NCBI GenBank assembly: GCA_964567085.1
Contig: CAZMKU010000002.1
Location: forward strand, 1-57,108
Direction: 5' to 3'
DNA from: SVTX01 sp964567085
Lineage (GTDB): Bacteria; Bacillota; Clostridia; Oscillospirales; CAG-272
DNA length: 57,108 nucleotides
Part shown: in pieces, positions 16,346 through 24,710 of the stretch
Layout: every line of letters starts with the position of its first letter
Numbering within the stretch: position 1 is the first letter of the stretch
The notes under the pieces: generated by a model
Told to the model about the DNA's origin: nothing
The model's input: only the letters and a program-made list of their open reading frames with translations
The model's database searches: none
Program-made: the position numbers and the translations under genes

Positions 16346-17647
16346 ATGATCTTATATCCTCATCTTTCAATAAATGAAAAGGGCCACCTGACGATCGGCG
16401 GGCTTGACACGGTGGAGCTTGCCGCAGAATACGGCACACCCGCCTATATTATGGATGAAACCGTGATCCGCGAAAATATGCGCGAATACAAAAACGCCGC
16501 CGAAAAATATTTCGGAGATGGCGCGCTTCCGCTCTTTGCCTCTAAGGCTCTCTGCTTTGTCGAGATCTACAAGATCGCCGCCGAGGAGGGGCTTGGCATC
16601 GACTGCGTTTCGGGCGGTGAGCTCTACACAGCAAAGACAGCAGGCTTCCCTGCCGAGCGCATTTATTTCCATGGAAACAATAAAACACAACGCGACATCC
16701 AAGACGCTATGGATATGGGCGTCGGCCACTTCGTTGTAGACAACACAAATGAGCTTTACGCGGTAAACTGTGAAGCCGCAAAGCGTGGAATCAAGCAGAA
16801 CATTCTGCTCCGCATCACACCCGGCATCGACCCCCACACTCACAAGGCGGTGGTTACGGGAAGCGTTGACTCCAAATTCGGAAACGCGATCGAAACGGGA
16901 CAGGCTATGGATATTGTAAAGCTTGCGATCTCGCTTGAGAACGTAAATCTTAACGGTCTGCACTGTCATATCGGCTCGCAGATATTCGATATTGAGCCCT
17001 TCGCATCGGCGGCGGAAATTATGACGAGGTTTATCGCCGACATAAAGAGCGAATGCAATTTCGAGATAAATCAGCTCAATCTCGGCGGCGGTCTCGGCGT
17101 CAAATACCTCGACTCCCAGCCAAACGTAAATTATGCGGAATCCATTCGCGAAATAGCCGAGATCGTTAAGGCACAGTGCGACAAGCACGGCGTCAAAATG
17201 CCCGAGGTACGCCTCGAGCCGGGCCGCTCCATCGTTGCCAACGCGGGAATCACTCTCTACACGGTTGGCGGCATCAAGGAGATCCCGGGCTTCCTCAACT
17301 ACATTTCGGTTGACGGCGGCATGCCCGACAATCCCCGCTACGCGCTCTATCAGTCTCCCTATACGTTCATTATCGCAAACAAAGCAGACAAGCCTCGCGA
17401 CTATCTTGCAACCATCGCGGGCAGATGCTGTGAATCAGGCGACCTGCTCGGCGAGAGAGTGGAAATTCAGTCCGCCGAGGTCGGCGACATTTTAGCAACT
17501 CTCACAACGGGAGCATACAATTATTCTATGTCCTCAAACTACAACCGAATCCCCCGACCGCCCGTCGTTTTCGTGCGGAACGGAGAATCCCGCGTGGTAG
17601 TAAGACGCGAAAGCTACGAGGACCTTATCCGAAACGACGTTTTCTAA
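16346..17647 (+). CDS. lysA: Diaminopimelate decarboxylase
   Basis: PLP enzyme making L-lysine from meso-diaminopimelate, last step of lysine synthesis. The 433-residue protein has the alanine-racemase-type barrel with the PLP lysine in LFASKAL (K67), the HCHIGSQ motif, a GGGLG loop, EPGRSIVANAG and the active-site CESGD segment near residue 370. Length and motifs fit LysA. The start has AAGGATTAAA upstream. It is separated from engB by the repeat element and followed 22 bases later by an M50 protease, then scpA/scpB. Confidence 0.96.
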   Translation: MILYPHLSINEKGHLTIGGLDTVELAAEYGTPAYIMDETVIRENMREYKNAAEKYFGDGALPLFASKALCFVEIYKIAAEEGLGIDCVSGGELYTAKTAGFPAERIYFHGNNKTQRDIQDAMDMGVGHFVVDNTNELYAVNCEAAKRGIKQNILLRITPGIDPHTHKAVVTGSVDSKFGNAIETGQAMDIVKLAISLENVNLNGLHCHIGSQIFDIEPFASAAEIMTRFIADIKSECNFEINQLNLGGGLGVKYLDSQPNVNYAESIREIAEIVKAQCDKHGVKMPEVRLEPGRSIVANAGITLYTVGGIKEIPGFLNYISVDGGMPDNPRYALYQSPYTFIIANKADKPRDYLATIAGRCCESGDLLGERVEIQSAEVGDILATLTTGAYNYSMSSNYNRIPRPPVVFVRNGESRVVVRRESYEDLIRNDVF

Positions 17648-17669
17648 ACCTATCCGAAAGGAATAAATT

Positions 17670-18389
17670 ATGATCTTAAACACTTTATATCAGTTTGCCG
17701 CGGGAGAATGGAGAAGCGCGGTCATCGAGCTTCTGTTCACCCTGCTCATCGTACTGTTTGCTCTCTCAATTCACGAGGCGGCGCACGGCTACGTAGCTTA
17801 TAAAATGGGCGACCCTACGGCGAAGAACCTTGGCAGACTTACAATAAACCCCACAAAGCATTTAGACCCCGTCGGCTTTATCGCGATGCTCGTATTCGGC
17901 TTCGGTTGGGCAAAGCCCGTGCCGATAAACACAAGAAACTTCAAAAATTCCAAATGGGGCATGGCGCTCACGGGTATTGCGGGCCCCGTCGCCAATCTTC
18001 TCATGGGAATTATCGGCGCTATTCTCTACGGATTCTTGACTCCGTGGTGTATAAAAATGAGCTACTCCGATGGCATTGTCGCAAATCTTGCAAACGTTTT
18101 GCCGCTATTTTTCTACCTTTGGGCAATGTACAATCTTATATTTATGGCGTTCAATCTTATTCCCCTGCCGCCCTTTGACGGCTCGAGATTCTTCTACGCC
18201 TTCCTCCCCGCAAACGTGTATTTCAAGGTTATGAAATACGAGCGCTACATTCTTATCGGAATGTTCGTCGTTCTTTTCGTGCTCTCGAGATTCTTTGACT
18301 TCTCTCCGTTTACGTGGATAGCCGACAAGATCTTCTATTTTATAGCAACACCCTTCTACCGACTCGGCGTAAACTTATTCTTAGTTTAA
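17670..18389 (+). CDS. Site-2 protease-like membrane metalloprotease (peptidase M50)
   Basis: Integral membrane zinc protease of 239 residues. The zinc motif HEAAH is at residues 35-39 inside the first membrane helix; the family motif NPTKHLDP follows at 60-67, and the third zinc ligand is in the LPPFDGSR motif near the C-terminal third. Four to six hydrophobic segments are visible. There is no PDZ domain, so it belongs to the short YwhC/Rip3-like group rather than RseP. The substrate is unknown. In many Clostridia this gene sits beside scpA, as here (21-base gap). Confidence 0.92.
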   Translation: MILNTLYQFAAGEWRSAVIELLFTLLIVLFALSIHEAAHGYVAYKMGDPTAKNLGRLTINPTKHLDPVGFIAMLVFGFGWAKPVPINTRNFKNSKWGMALTGIAGPVANLLMGIIGAILYGFLTPWCIKMSYSDGIVANLANVLPLFFYLWAMYNLIFMAFNLIPLPPFDGSRFFYAFLPANVYFKVMKYERYILIGMFVVLFVLSRFFDFSPFTWIADKIFYFIATPFYRLGVNLFLV

Positions 18390-18410
18390 ATTCAAAGGAG
18401 GTCAGACCCC

Positions 18411-19199
18411 ATGGAAGAAATTAAATATCGCATAGGGGACTTTGATGGGCCGCTTGATCTTCTTCTTACCCTGATTCAGAAAAACAAGGTCGAAATACAG
18501 GACATTCCTATCTCCCTTATCTGCGATCAATATATGGCGTATATCAACGAGGCTCAAAAGCTGAATATGGATATAGCCACGGAATTCCTTGTAACCGCGA
18601 GCGAGCTTATGCTCATCAAGAGTAAAATGCTGCTTCCCAAGGTCAAGGAAGACGAGGAGGACCCGAGAGCCGCTTTGGCCGACGCGCTCATTAAGTACGC
18701 GCAGGCAAAGGAAGCCGCAAAGAAAATGGCGCTCCTCTACCCCAAATACAGCGGCAGACTTGAAAAGGATACGGACGAAATTTCCATCGACAAGAGCTTC
18801 GTGGCCGATCAGGAAATTGAGTCTCTGACTCAGGCAATCCGCAGAATTATTACCTACAACGAAAACAGACCCAAGCTTGAAAAGAATATTTTCAAGCCAA
18901 TGATAAGCTCCCCCATAGTTCCCGTTGAGGTAAAGATCGTGGGAATTCTTAATAGAATGGGCGAGGCAACACAGCCCACCAAGATAAAGTCGCTCCTTGA
19001 GGACGCGACCTCGCTTCCCGATATGATAGCGATCTTTTTGGGTATTTTAGAGCTTATAAAGATCCGCAGAATACTTATCTGCGACAACGACGAATTTTCC
19101 ACCATTCTCGACGACGAGGCTACTCTCGTTCTGAATGAGAATTATACAGAGGAAATGTCACGTGACAACGACGCGAAGGAGGACGAAACAAATGAATGA
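18411..19199 (+). CDS. scpA: Segregation and condensation protein A
   Basis: Kleisin subunit that bridges the SMC heads. The 262-residue protein opens with the diagnostic segment IGDFDGPLDLLLTLIQKNKVEIQDIPI, here at residues 7-33 (written in part), continues with the helical TEFLVTASELMLIKSKMLLP region and ends with a winged-helix segment and an acidic tail. The start has AAAGGAGGT upstream. Its stop overlaps the scpB start by eight bases, implying translational coupling. The partner smc is at the left edge of the window. Confidence 0.96.
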   Translation: MEEIKYRIGDFDGPLDLLLTLIQKNKVEIQDIPISLICDQYMAYINEAQKLNMDIATEFLVTASELMLIKSKMLLPKVKEDEEDPRAALADALIKYAQAKEAAKKMALLYPKYSGRLEKDTDEISIDKSFVADQEIESLTQAIRRIITYNENRPKLEKNIFKPMISSPIVPVEVKIVGILNRMGEATQPTKIKSLLEDATSLPDMIAIFLGILELIKIRRILICDNDEFSTILDDEATLVLNENYTEEMSRDNDAKEDETNE

Positions 19200-19776
19200 C
19201 GAGATAAAGCCAATAGCCGACGTGACGAGCGCTATTGAAGCCATACTTTTCGCCGCGGGACACCCCGTAGAATACGAAAAGCTTTCAGCCGTTCTGGGCC
19301 TTTCGGTAAAAGACGTCAAGACGATCTGCTCAGAAATGGCAAAGAATTACGAAAGCCCCGCATCCCACAGAGGACTCCTTCTGCTTACGTACCCCGACGG
19401 CTGCCAGCTCGCGACCAAGGAGGATTACCTTCCCTATATACGCGAGGCTCTCGGTATCAAGCGCGGAGGAAATCTTTCAAACTCAACTCTTGAAGCGCTC
19501 GCTATCGTGGCTTACAACCAGCCCGTGACCCGCTCGGACGTTGATAATATACGTGGCGTTGACTCCTCATACGCTATGACCTCCCTCGTGGACAAGGGAC
19601 TTATCGAGGTCTGCGGCAGACTCGAGGCGCCCGGCCGTCCCATGCTTTACGCGACAAGCGACAAATTCTTGCGCGTGTTCGGCATCTCGTCTCTTGAAGA
19701 GCTTCCCGTGACCGAGCTTACGAGCATTCCCGACGAAAACGCGGAAAACACCGACGTCGAGACCGTAACCGTATAA
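19192..19776 (+). CDS. scpB: Segregation and condensation protein B
   Basis: Winged-helix subunit of the SMC complex, 194 residues. The conserved parts are IEAILFAAGHPV near the N-terminus, LSNSTLEALAIVAYNQPVTR in the middle and IRGVDSSYAM with LIEVCGRLEAPGRP after it. A longer frame starts at 19135 within scpA, but the ATG at 19192 has GGAGGA upstream and matches the usual N-terminus. It overlaps the end of scpA. Confidence 0.96.
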   Translation: MNDEIKPIADVTSAIEAILFAAGHPVEYEKLSAVLGLSVKDVKTICSEMAKNYESPASHRGLLLLTYPDGCQLATKEDYLPYIREALGIKRGGNLSNSTLEALAIVAYNQPVTRSDVDNIRGVDSSYAMTSLVDKGLIEVCGRLEAPGRPMLYATSDKFLRVFGISSLEELPVTELTSIPDENAENTDVETVTV

Positions 19777-19807
19777 CAGAGACCTTTTCAAAATTCTTAC
19801 GAAAGGA

Positions 19808-20563
19808 GTGATAGCTATAACCGTTCCGCAGATAATTCTGACGGTATTTTTGAGTCTGCTTGGTCTTATCGTTCTTCTTTTGACGCTGATGATCGCAGTA
19901 AGAGTCAAGGTGAATTTAAAAATACAGGACGAGCTTTCATTGTTTATCTCTTTTTTAGGCGTAAGAATTCAAATATTACCAAAGAAAAAGAAAAAATACA
20001 AATTAAAAAATTACACTCTCAAAAAAATTCGCGCCCGCGAGGAAAAGCAAGCAAAAAAGGACGCGAAAAAGGCGCAAAAGAAGGCTGAGAAGGCCGCCGC
20101 TAAAAAGGCAAAGGGCAAAAAGCCGAAATTGACGAAGGAAGAAAAGGCGGCAAAGCGCGCGGAGAGACCAAGTATTCCAGATATGGCGTCTCTTTTCATC
20201 GAGCTTTTGAACCTGTTGCCCCGCACCTTCCTTGCGCGATTTCATTTCCATATAGCCAAGCTTCATATAACCGTCGGCGGCGACGATGCCTCAAAGTCGG
20301 CTATCACCTACGGCGCAATTTGCGGCGCGCTCTATCCCCTGCTTGAGTTTTTAGACCGACACTCAAATCTCCACAGAAAAAATGCCGACATTCACGTTGA
20401 CGTGGACTACACGGCGGAGAAGATCAAATTCGACGGTGACGTCGCGTTCTCAATGAGCATATTCGGCCTGCTCGCCATAGCGCTCAAGCTGGCATTCAAG
20501 TTCCTTGTCGGCTGGATAAAGATCAAGCCCGACACAAGCGACACAAGCCGCAAGGTAAAATAA
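19808..20563 (+). CDS. DUF2953 membrane protein; start codon uncertain
   Basis: Protein of about 250 residues with one N-terminal membrane helix, a very basic lysine/alanine-rich segment (about residues 55-125), a globular part and a C-terminal hydrophobic segment. Position between scpB and ytfJ, and the GGDDASKSAITYGAICG stretch, match the DUF2953 family of spore-forming Bacillota, whose biochemical role is unknown. The only standard start preserving the membrane helix is GTG at 19808, but that GTG overlaps the AAGGAG ribosome binding site. An in-frame ATA at 19817 has ideal spacing, so a non-standard start, as in infC, is possible. Confidence 0.75.
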   Translation: MIAITVPQIILTVFLSLLGLIVLLLTLMIAVRVKVNLKIQDELSLFISFLGVRIQILPKKKKKYKLKNYTLKKIRAREEKQAKKDAKKAQKKAEKAAAKKAKGKKPKLTKEEKAAKRAERPSIPDMASLFIELLNLLPRTFLARFHFHIAKLHITVGGDDASKSAITYGAICGALYPLLEFLDRHSNLHRKNADIHVDVDYTAEKIKFDGDVAFSMSIFGLLAIALKLAFKFLVGWIKIKPDTSDTSRKVK

Positions 20564-20607
20564 AGTAAAATAAAAATTATTAACATAAAAAAGAGAGGAT
20601 TAAAATT

Positions 20608-21045
20608 ATGGCATCCGAAAACAAACTCCAAGAGGTTGTACAGGCAACGTTGGCGCAGATCAGAAATATGATCGATGCAGACACGGTTATCGGCACTCCC
20701 ATTGAAACTGCTCCGGGCACGACTATCATTCCCGTTTCCAAGGTATGTGTAGGCTTTGCGACAGGCGGCGTTGACTACAACGACAAGTCAGGCGGCGCAC
20801 AGGGCAAGCCGCAGAACTTCGGCGCGGGCGGCGGCACGGGCATTACGGTTCAGCCTATCGGCCTTATTTGCATTTCAAAGGACGGCAAGACCGACTTTAT
20901 CAACATAGGCGTTAAGACTCCCGCAGATCCTATCGAGCAGCTCACAGACCTTCTTGACCGCTCTCCCGAGATCATCGCAAAGTTCAAGGCTGTTTTCGCA
21001 AAGAAGTCCGAGGAAGCCGAAGAAGCGCCCGAAACGGCAGAATAA
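20608..21045 (+). CDS. ytfJ: Sporulation protein YtfJ, GerW family
   Basis: Small protein (145 residues) of the GerW family, which in Bacillus is made in sporulation and needed for normal germination. Recognised by IDADTVIGTPIE, the VSKVCVGFATGG stretch, the glycine-rich GAGGGTGI turn, and the PIGLICI segment. The C-terminus is acidic. It has a GAGAGGA site upstream. The scpA-scpB-DUF2953-ytfJ-carboxypeptidase order is typical of endospore-forming Clostridia; presence of GerW suggests, but does not prove, that the host can sporulate. Confidence 0.92.
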   Translation: MASENKLQEVVQATLAQIRNMIDADTVIGTPIETAPGTTIIPVSKVCVGFATGGVDYNDKSGGAQGKPQNFGAGGGTGITVQPIGLICISKDGKTDFINIGVKTPADPIEQLTDLLDRSPEIIAKFKAVFAKKSEEAEEAPETAE

Positions 21046-21071
21046 AAATTCAATATCCCCGAATATACGTG

Positions 21072-21119
21072 CCTCCGAGAAAATATAAATAGAACAAGGC
21101 TATCTATATTTCTCGGAGG
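21072..21119 (+). promoter_or_regulatory. Hairpin that sequesters the ribosome binding site of the carboxypeptidase gene
   Basis: CCTCCGAGAAA (21072-21082) is the exact complement of TTTCTCGGAGG (21109-21119). The second arm contains the GGAGG ribosome binding site of the gene at 21127. No T-run follows, so it does not look like a terminator. Its geometry predicts translational control or an mRNA-stability element. Confidence 0.65.
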
Positions 21120-21126
21120 TGACGCT

Positions 21127-22314
21127 ATGCGAAAATCCCTTTGCCGATTTATAAAAAAATGCGTCATTTGGACGCTGATTTTGTCGTGCTCCGCGCTCTC
21201 GTCCTGCTTTGATACGCAAAGCAACGACACCGAGCAAATAAGCAAAATTACGATAAGGGAGATGAGCGCAGTCGCACAAGAATCCCCGACAGTTTCGGCA
21301 AAAGCCGCTATTGGAATCGAGGGCTCGAGCGGTGAGATTTTTTATGCAAAAAACATTGACGAGCAGCTTCCCATGGCGTCAACCACAAAAATAATGACTG
21401 CCATCGTAGCGCTCGAGCGGGGCAACGTATCCGACAACGTCAAAATAGACAAGGCTGCGGTCGGTATCGAGGGCTCGTCGATCTACCTCTACGAGGGCGA
21501 GATCCTGACCCTTGAAAATCTTCTGTACGCGCTTTTGCTCGAATCCGCAAACGATGCGGCGGCAGCGATCGCCATACATATCGGCGGCAGTATAGAAGCC
21601 TTCGTCGCGATGATGAACGAGAAGGCCGACGAGCTTGGACTTACGAACACTCATTTTGACAACCCTCACGGACTTGACGGCGACACGCACTACACAACGG
21701 CTCGCGAGCTTGGAATTATCGCCGCGTACGCTATGAAAAACGAAACCTTCAAGCAAATCGTCGGCACGTACAAAACCACTATCCCGCTCGCAAACGGCGA
21801 GGGCACGCGAGTTCTCATCAACCACAACAAGCTTCTGCGAAACTACGACGGCGCTATCGGCATAAAAACGGGATATACGAAGAAAAGCGGCAGATGCCTT
21901 ACCTCCGCCGCCATGCGCGACGGCGTTGAGCTTATTTGCATAACCCTCTGCGCCCCGTCGGATTGGCAGGACCACGAGAGCATTTTGGACTTTGGATACT
22001 CTATTTACGAGCGCAAAACACTTGCCGAGGCGGGCGAGAGTCCCATTACTCTGCCCGTTATAAACGGAATTAAGAGTGAGATCTCGCTTCAAATTCCAAA
22101 CGATATTAAGGTTACCGCGCTGAGAAACACGGAGATACAAACGGTCATAGAAGCTCCTCGCTTTGTGTTCGCCCCGATTACGAAGAACGCGAGTGTCGGC
22201 AAGATCATATTCCTTCAAAACGGAAATATTATCGCGGAAAGCCCCCTTATTGCCACAGAAAGCATCACAAAGGCAAATAACAAAACGGGACTTTTTGGGT
22301 TTTTCAAAAAATAA
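21127..22314 (+). CDS. D-alanyl-D-alanine carboxypeptidase (DacB/DacF-type PBP), lipoprotein
   Basis: Low-molecular-weight penicillin-binding protein that trims the stem peptide of peptidoglycan outside the membrane; 395 residues. The three active-site motifs are complete: SxxK as STTK at 85-88, SAN at 140-142 and KTG at 247-249. The N-terminus looks like a lipoprotein signal with lipobox LSSC at 24-27 instead of the simple signal peptide plus C-terminal amphipathic helix usual in this family. Location next to ytfJ and scpAB resembles the sporulation-linked dacB/dacF loci. The ribosome binding site lies inside a strong hairpin. Confidence 0.93.
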   Translation: MRKSLCRFIKKCVIWTLILSCSALSSCFDTQSNDTEQISKITIREMSAVAQESPTVSAKAAIGIEGSSGEIFYAKNIDEQLPMASTTKIMTAIVALERGNVSDNVKIDKAAVGIEGSSIYLYEGEILTLENLLYALLLESANDAAAAIAIHIGGSIEAFVAMMNEKADELGLTNTHFDNPHGLDGDTHYTTARELGIIAAYAMKNETFKQIVGTYKTTIPLANGEGTRVLINHNKLLRNYDGAIGIKTGYTKKSGRCLTSAAMRDGVELICITLCAPSDWQDHESILDFGYSIYERKTLAEAGESPITLPVINGIKSEISLQIPNDIKVTALRNTEIQTVIEAPRFVFAPITKNASVGKIIFLQNGNIIAESPLIATESITKANNKTGLFGFFKK

Positions 22315-22334
22315 AACATCAGGACTTTTTAAAT

Positions 22335-23084
22335 ATGGAAGAAATCAGACTTTCAAAATACTTTACGGACTGTGGAATTATGTCTCGCAGAGCGGCAGAG
22401 GCGGAAATTGTTAAGGGTCTTGTCAAGGTAAACGGCCATATCGCGACGCTCGGGGAAAAAATTGATCCCGAGACCGATATTGTGGAATACCGAGGCAGAA
22501 AAATCAAGCCCACGACGCTTGACAAGATCTGCATTATGCTCAATAAGCCGCGAGGCTACGTCACCACAGCCTCCGATGAAAAAGGCAGAGCCAACGTAAC
22601 CGAGCTATGCGCAAATATCAGGGGAAACGGGGGCAAGCCGTTGCGGCTCTATCCCGTGGGCAGACTCGATATGGATTCCGACGGCTTGCTTCTGCTCACA
22701 AACGACGGCGAGCTTGCAAACCGTCTCACTCACCCCAAGCATAATATCCCGAAAATTTATCACGTTACCCTTCCCTATATTTTCAACGACGAGGAGCTCC
22801 GCGCGCTCGGTCAGTCAATCGTCATCGACGGCAGAAAAACAGAGCCCTGCCGCGTTCGCAAGGTTTGTGAAAATATGCAGGGGTACAATTCCTACACGAT
22901 AGTGGAATTTGAGCTCTACGAGGGCAGAAACCGCCAGATACGCCGAATGTGCGAGGCAAACGGAAGAAAGATAAAGCAGTTGACAAGAGTTGCTATCGGC
23001 AACCTGAAGCTCGGAGATCTCCCCATCGGTAAATGGCGTTATCTGACCGACAAGGAAATAAATTATCTCAAATCAAGCACGTAA
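22335..23084 (+). CDS. rluB: 23S rRNA pseudouridine synthase, RluB family
   Basis: Isomerises a uridine in 23S rRNA helix 89 (position 2605 in E. coli). The 249-residue protein has an N-terminal S4 RNA-binding domain (RLSKYFTDCGIMSRRAAE) and the RsuA-type catalytic domain, with the catalytic Asp in GRLDMDSDGLLLL (D112) and the late motif EGRNRQIRRM. Distinguishing RluB from RluE or RsuA rests on gene context and length. A hairpin (23090-23123) just after the stop may end transcription. Confidence 0.92.
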   Translation: MEEIRLSKYFTDCGIMSRRAAEAEIVKGLVKVNGHIATLGEKIDPETDIVEYRGRKIKPTTLDKICIMLNKPRGYVTTASDEKGRANVTELCANIRGNGGKPLRLYPVGRLDMDSDGLLLLTNDGELANRLTHPKHNIPKIYHVTLPYIFNDEELRALGQSIVIDGRKTEPCRVRKVCENMQGYNSYTIVEFELYEGRNRQIRRMCEANGRKIKQLTRVAIGNLKLGDLPIGKWRYLTDKEINYLKSST

Positions 23085-23089
23085 ATAAC

Positions 23090-23126
23090 AGCGCACGGAG
23101 TCTCAATTCGGATTTTGTGCGCTTTA
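23090..23126 (+). terminator. Possible terminator after rluB
   Basis: AGCGCAC and GTGCGCT form a 7-bp stem with a 20-nt loop, followed by TTATT. The loop is long and the T-run poor, so this is a moderate candidate. Confidence 0.45.
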
Positions 23127-23170
23127 TTCACAAAAAGGTGAAATTCGTACAAAAACTTAATATTTTCTTC

Positions 23171-23199
23171 TTTACTTTTTGTTATAAATGTGGTAGAAT
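23171..23199 (+). promoter_or_regulatory. Promoter of the sugar symporter gene
   Basis: TTTACT at 23171-23176 and TAGAAT at 23194-23199 with 17-base spacing. The predicted start, about 23206, lies just after an upstream in-frame ATG, which supports translation from 23231. Confidence 0.65.
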
Positions 23200-23230
23200 T
23201 ATAATGTCAATAAAAAAAAGAGGACATATT

Positions 23231-24646
23231 ATGTCTAAAAAACAAACGGGCGGCCTTACCAAAAAGCATTGGTTTGGCTATATGTTCGGCGACTGGGGCG
23301 GTTGTATGACCTTTACCCTCATGGCGAGCATTTTCACCATGTACTGTACTAACGCGCTGGGCGTTGACCCCATGCTGCTTGGTACTCTCGTTATTATATG
23401 GACCATCTGGGACGCGATCAACGATCCCCTGATGGGCGCTTTGATGGATAAGGCGTTCGCAAAGCATCACAACAAAAAAGGTAAATTCCGCCCTTGGATC
23501 CTGCGCGCAACTCCCTTGCTGGCAGTAACCGCAATCGCATTGTGGACAGCCCCCACCTTCTTTGACGGAATTCCGCTTATAGTAGTTCTCTTCTCATGCA
23601 AGATTCTCTATGAAGCGGCATACACAATGTTCAACATTCCTATGGGCTCGCTTCTTTCGGCTATGTCCAAGAACGACTCCGAGAGAGCCTCCCTTTCCTC
23701 CGCGCGCGGCGTTGGCTCTATGATCGGTAATATGATCCCCGCCATGGCCGCTCCCTTCATCATCAAGGCATTCGGCGGTGACAGAAGCTCTACGGGATAT
23801 ATGATCGCTGGCATTTCCTGCGCAATTATCGGCTTTGGAATCTGTCTTATGCACTACTTCTGGACAGAAGAGCGCACCACGGTTGGCGAGCAGACTAAGG
23901 CTGACGACATAAAGTTCTCCGACATTCTCACAGTAGTTAAAAAGAACCGTCCCTTCGTTGCTCTTTGCATTCACGGCATATGTATCTGCCTTATGCAGTA
24001 CGCGACGCAGACGCTCGGTATGTATATGTATTCTGCAGTTTATAACGACGTTACATATCAGTCAATAAGCTCTGCTCTCTCATCTCCGTTTATGATCGGC
24101 TCTATGATCGCAGTTCCCTTCATTTGTAAGAAGCTCGGTCTTGAAAAGCTTATCCGTTACTCGTTGCTTATCGGCGGCGGCATTTGCGGTCTTCTCTTCG
24201 TAATGCATCTCGTAATGGACGTGCCTCCCTTGGTTCACGGCGTTATTCTCGGTGTTGGCTCGGGTATGGCAATGGTATCCATCCAGATGCAGTGGGGTCT
24301 CGTTGGCGAGGCCATTGACTATAACGAGCTCGTTACAGGCAAGCGCACGGAGGGCTCGATTTACGGCACGTTCAATCTCTCCCGCCGTATCGGTCAGACG
24401 ATCGGTCAGGGCTTTGCTCTCTACGGCCTTGGTTGGATCGGCTATCAGGGCACTGCAGAGGTTCAGTCAACGGGAACGATTTTCGGATTGAAGGTTCTTT
24501 GCGTACTTATCCCCGCAATATTCATTCTCGGCTCTTGGGCAGCGTTTAAGTTCGTATGGAAGATAACTCCTGAGGAGCGCGCAGCTATGGCGGCTCTCAA
24601 GGAAGCAAAGTCGGACGCTGCACAGATCGAGGAATCAAATTCTTAA
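23231..24646 (+). CDS. Sugar:cation symporter of the GPH (MelB-like) family
   Basis: Membrane transporter of the glycoside-pentoside-hexuronide family, 471 residues with about twelve hydrophobic segments. The N-terminal family signature is visible as YMFGDWGGCMTF and the acidic motif WDAINDPLMGALMD, followed by the RPWIL element. In this family the Asp residues of that motif bind the coupling cation. The sugar is unknown. The frame is open far upstream into rluB, but the ATG at 23231 has AGAGGA and lies downstream of a promoter. A carboxylesterase follows after a 64-base gap that contains a hairpin (24658-24682) without a T-run. Confidence 0.88.
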   Translation: MSKKQTGGLTKKHWFGYMFGDWGGCMTFTLMASIFTMYCTNALGVDPMLLGTLVIIWTIWDAINDPLMGALMDKAFAKHHNKKGKFRPWILRATPLLAVTAIALWTAPTFFDGIPLIVVLFSCKILYEAAYTMFNIPMGSLLSAMSKNDSERASLSSARGVGSMIGNMIPAMAAPFIIKAFGGDRSSTGYMIAGISCAIIGFGICLMHYFWTEERTTVGEQTKADDIKFSDILTVVKKNRPFVALCIHGICICLMQYATQTLGMYMYSAVYNDVTYQSISSALSSPFMIGSMIAVPFICKKLGLEKLIRYSLLIGGGICGLLFVMHLVMDVPPLVHGVILGVGSGMAMVSIQMQWGLVGEAIDYNELVTGKRTEGSIYGTFNLSRRIGQTIGQGFALYGLGWIGYQGTAEVQSTGTIFGLKVLCVLIPAIFILGSWAAFKFVWKITPEERAAMAALKEAKSDAAQIEESNS

Positions 24647-24710
24647 TAAACATTTATATCGGCGCGGTAATACCGTGCCGATAGCTTCAAAAACTACGAA
24701 AGGCACATCT

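Noticed and set aside
23033..23230. N-terminal extension of the sugar symporter into rluB
   Set aside because: The promoter lies after rluB and the ATG at 23231 has its own ribosome binding site; the extension has no membrane-transporter features.
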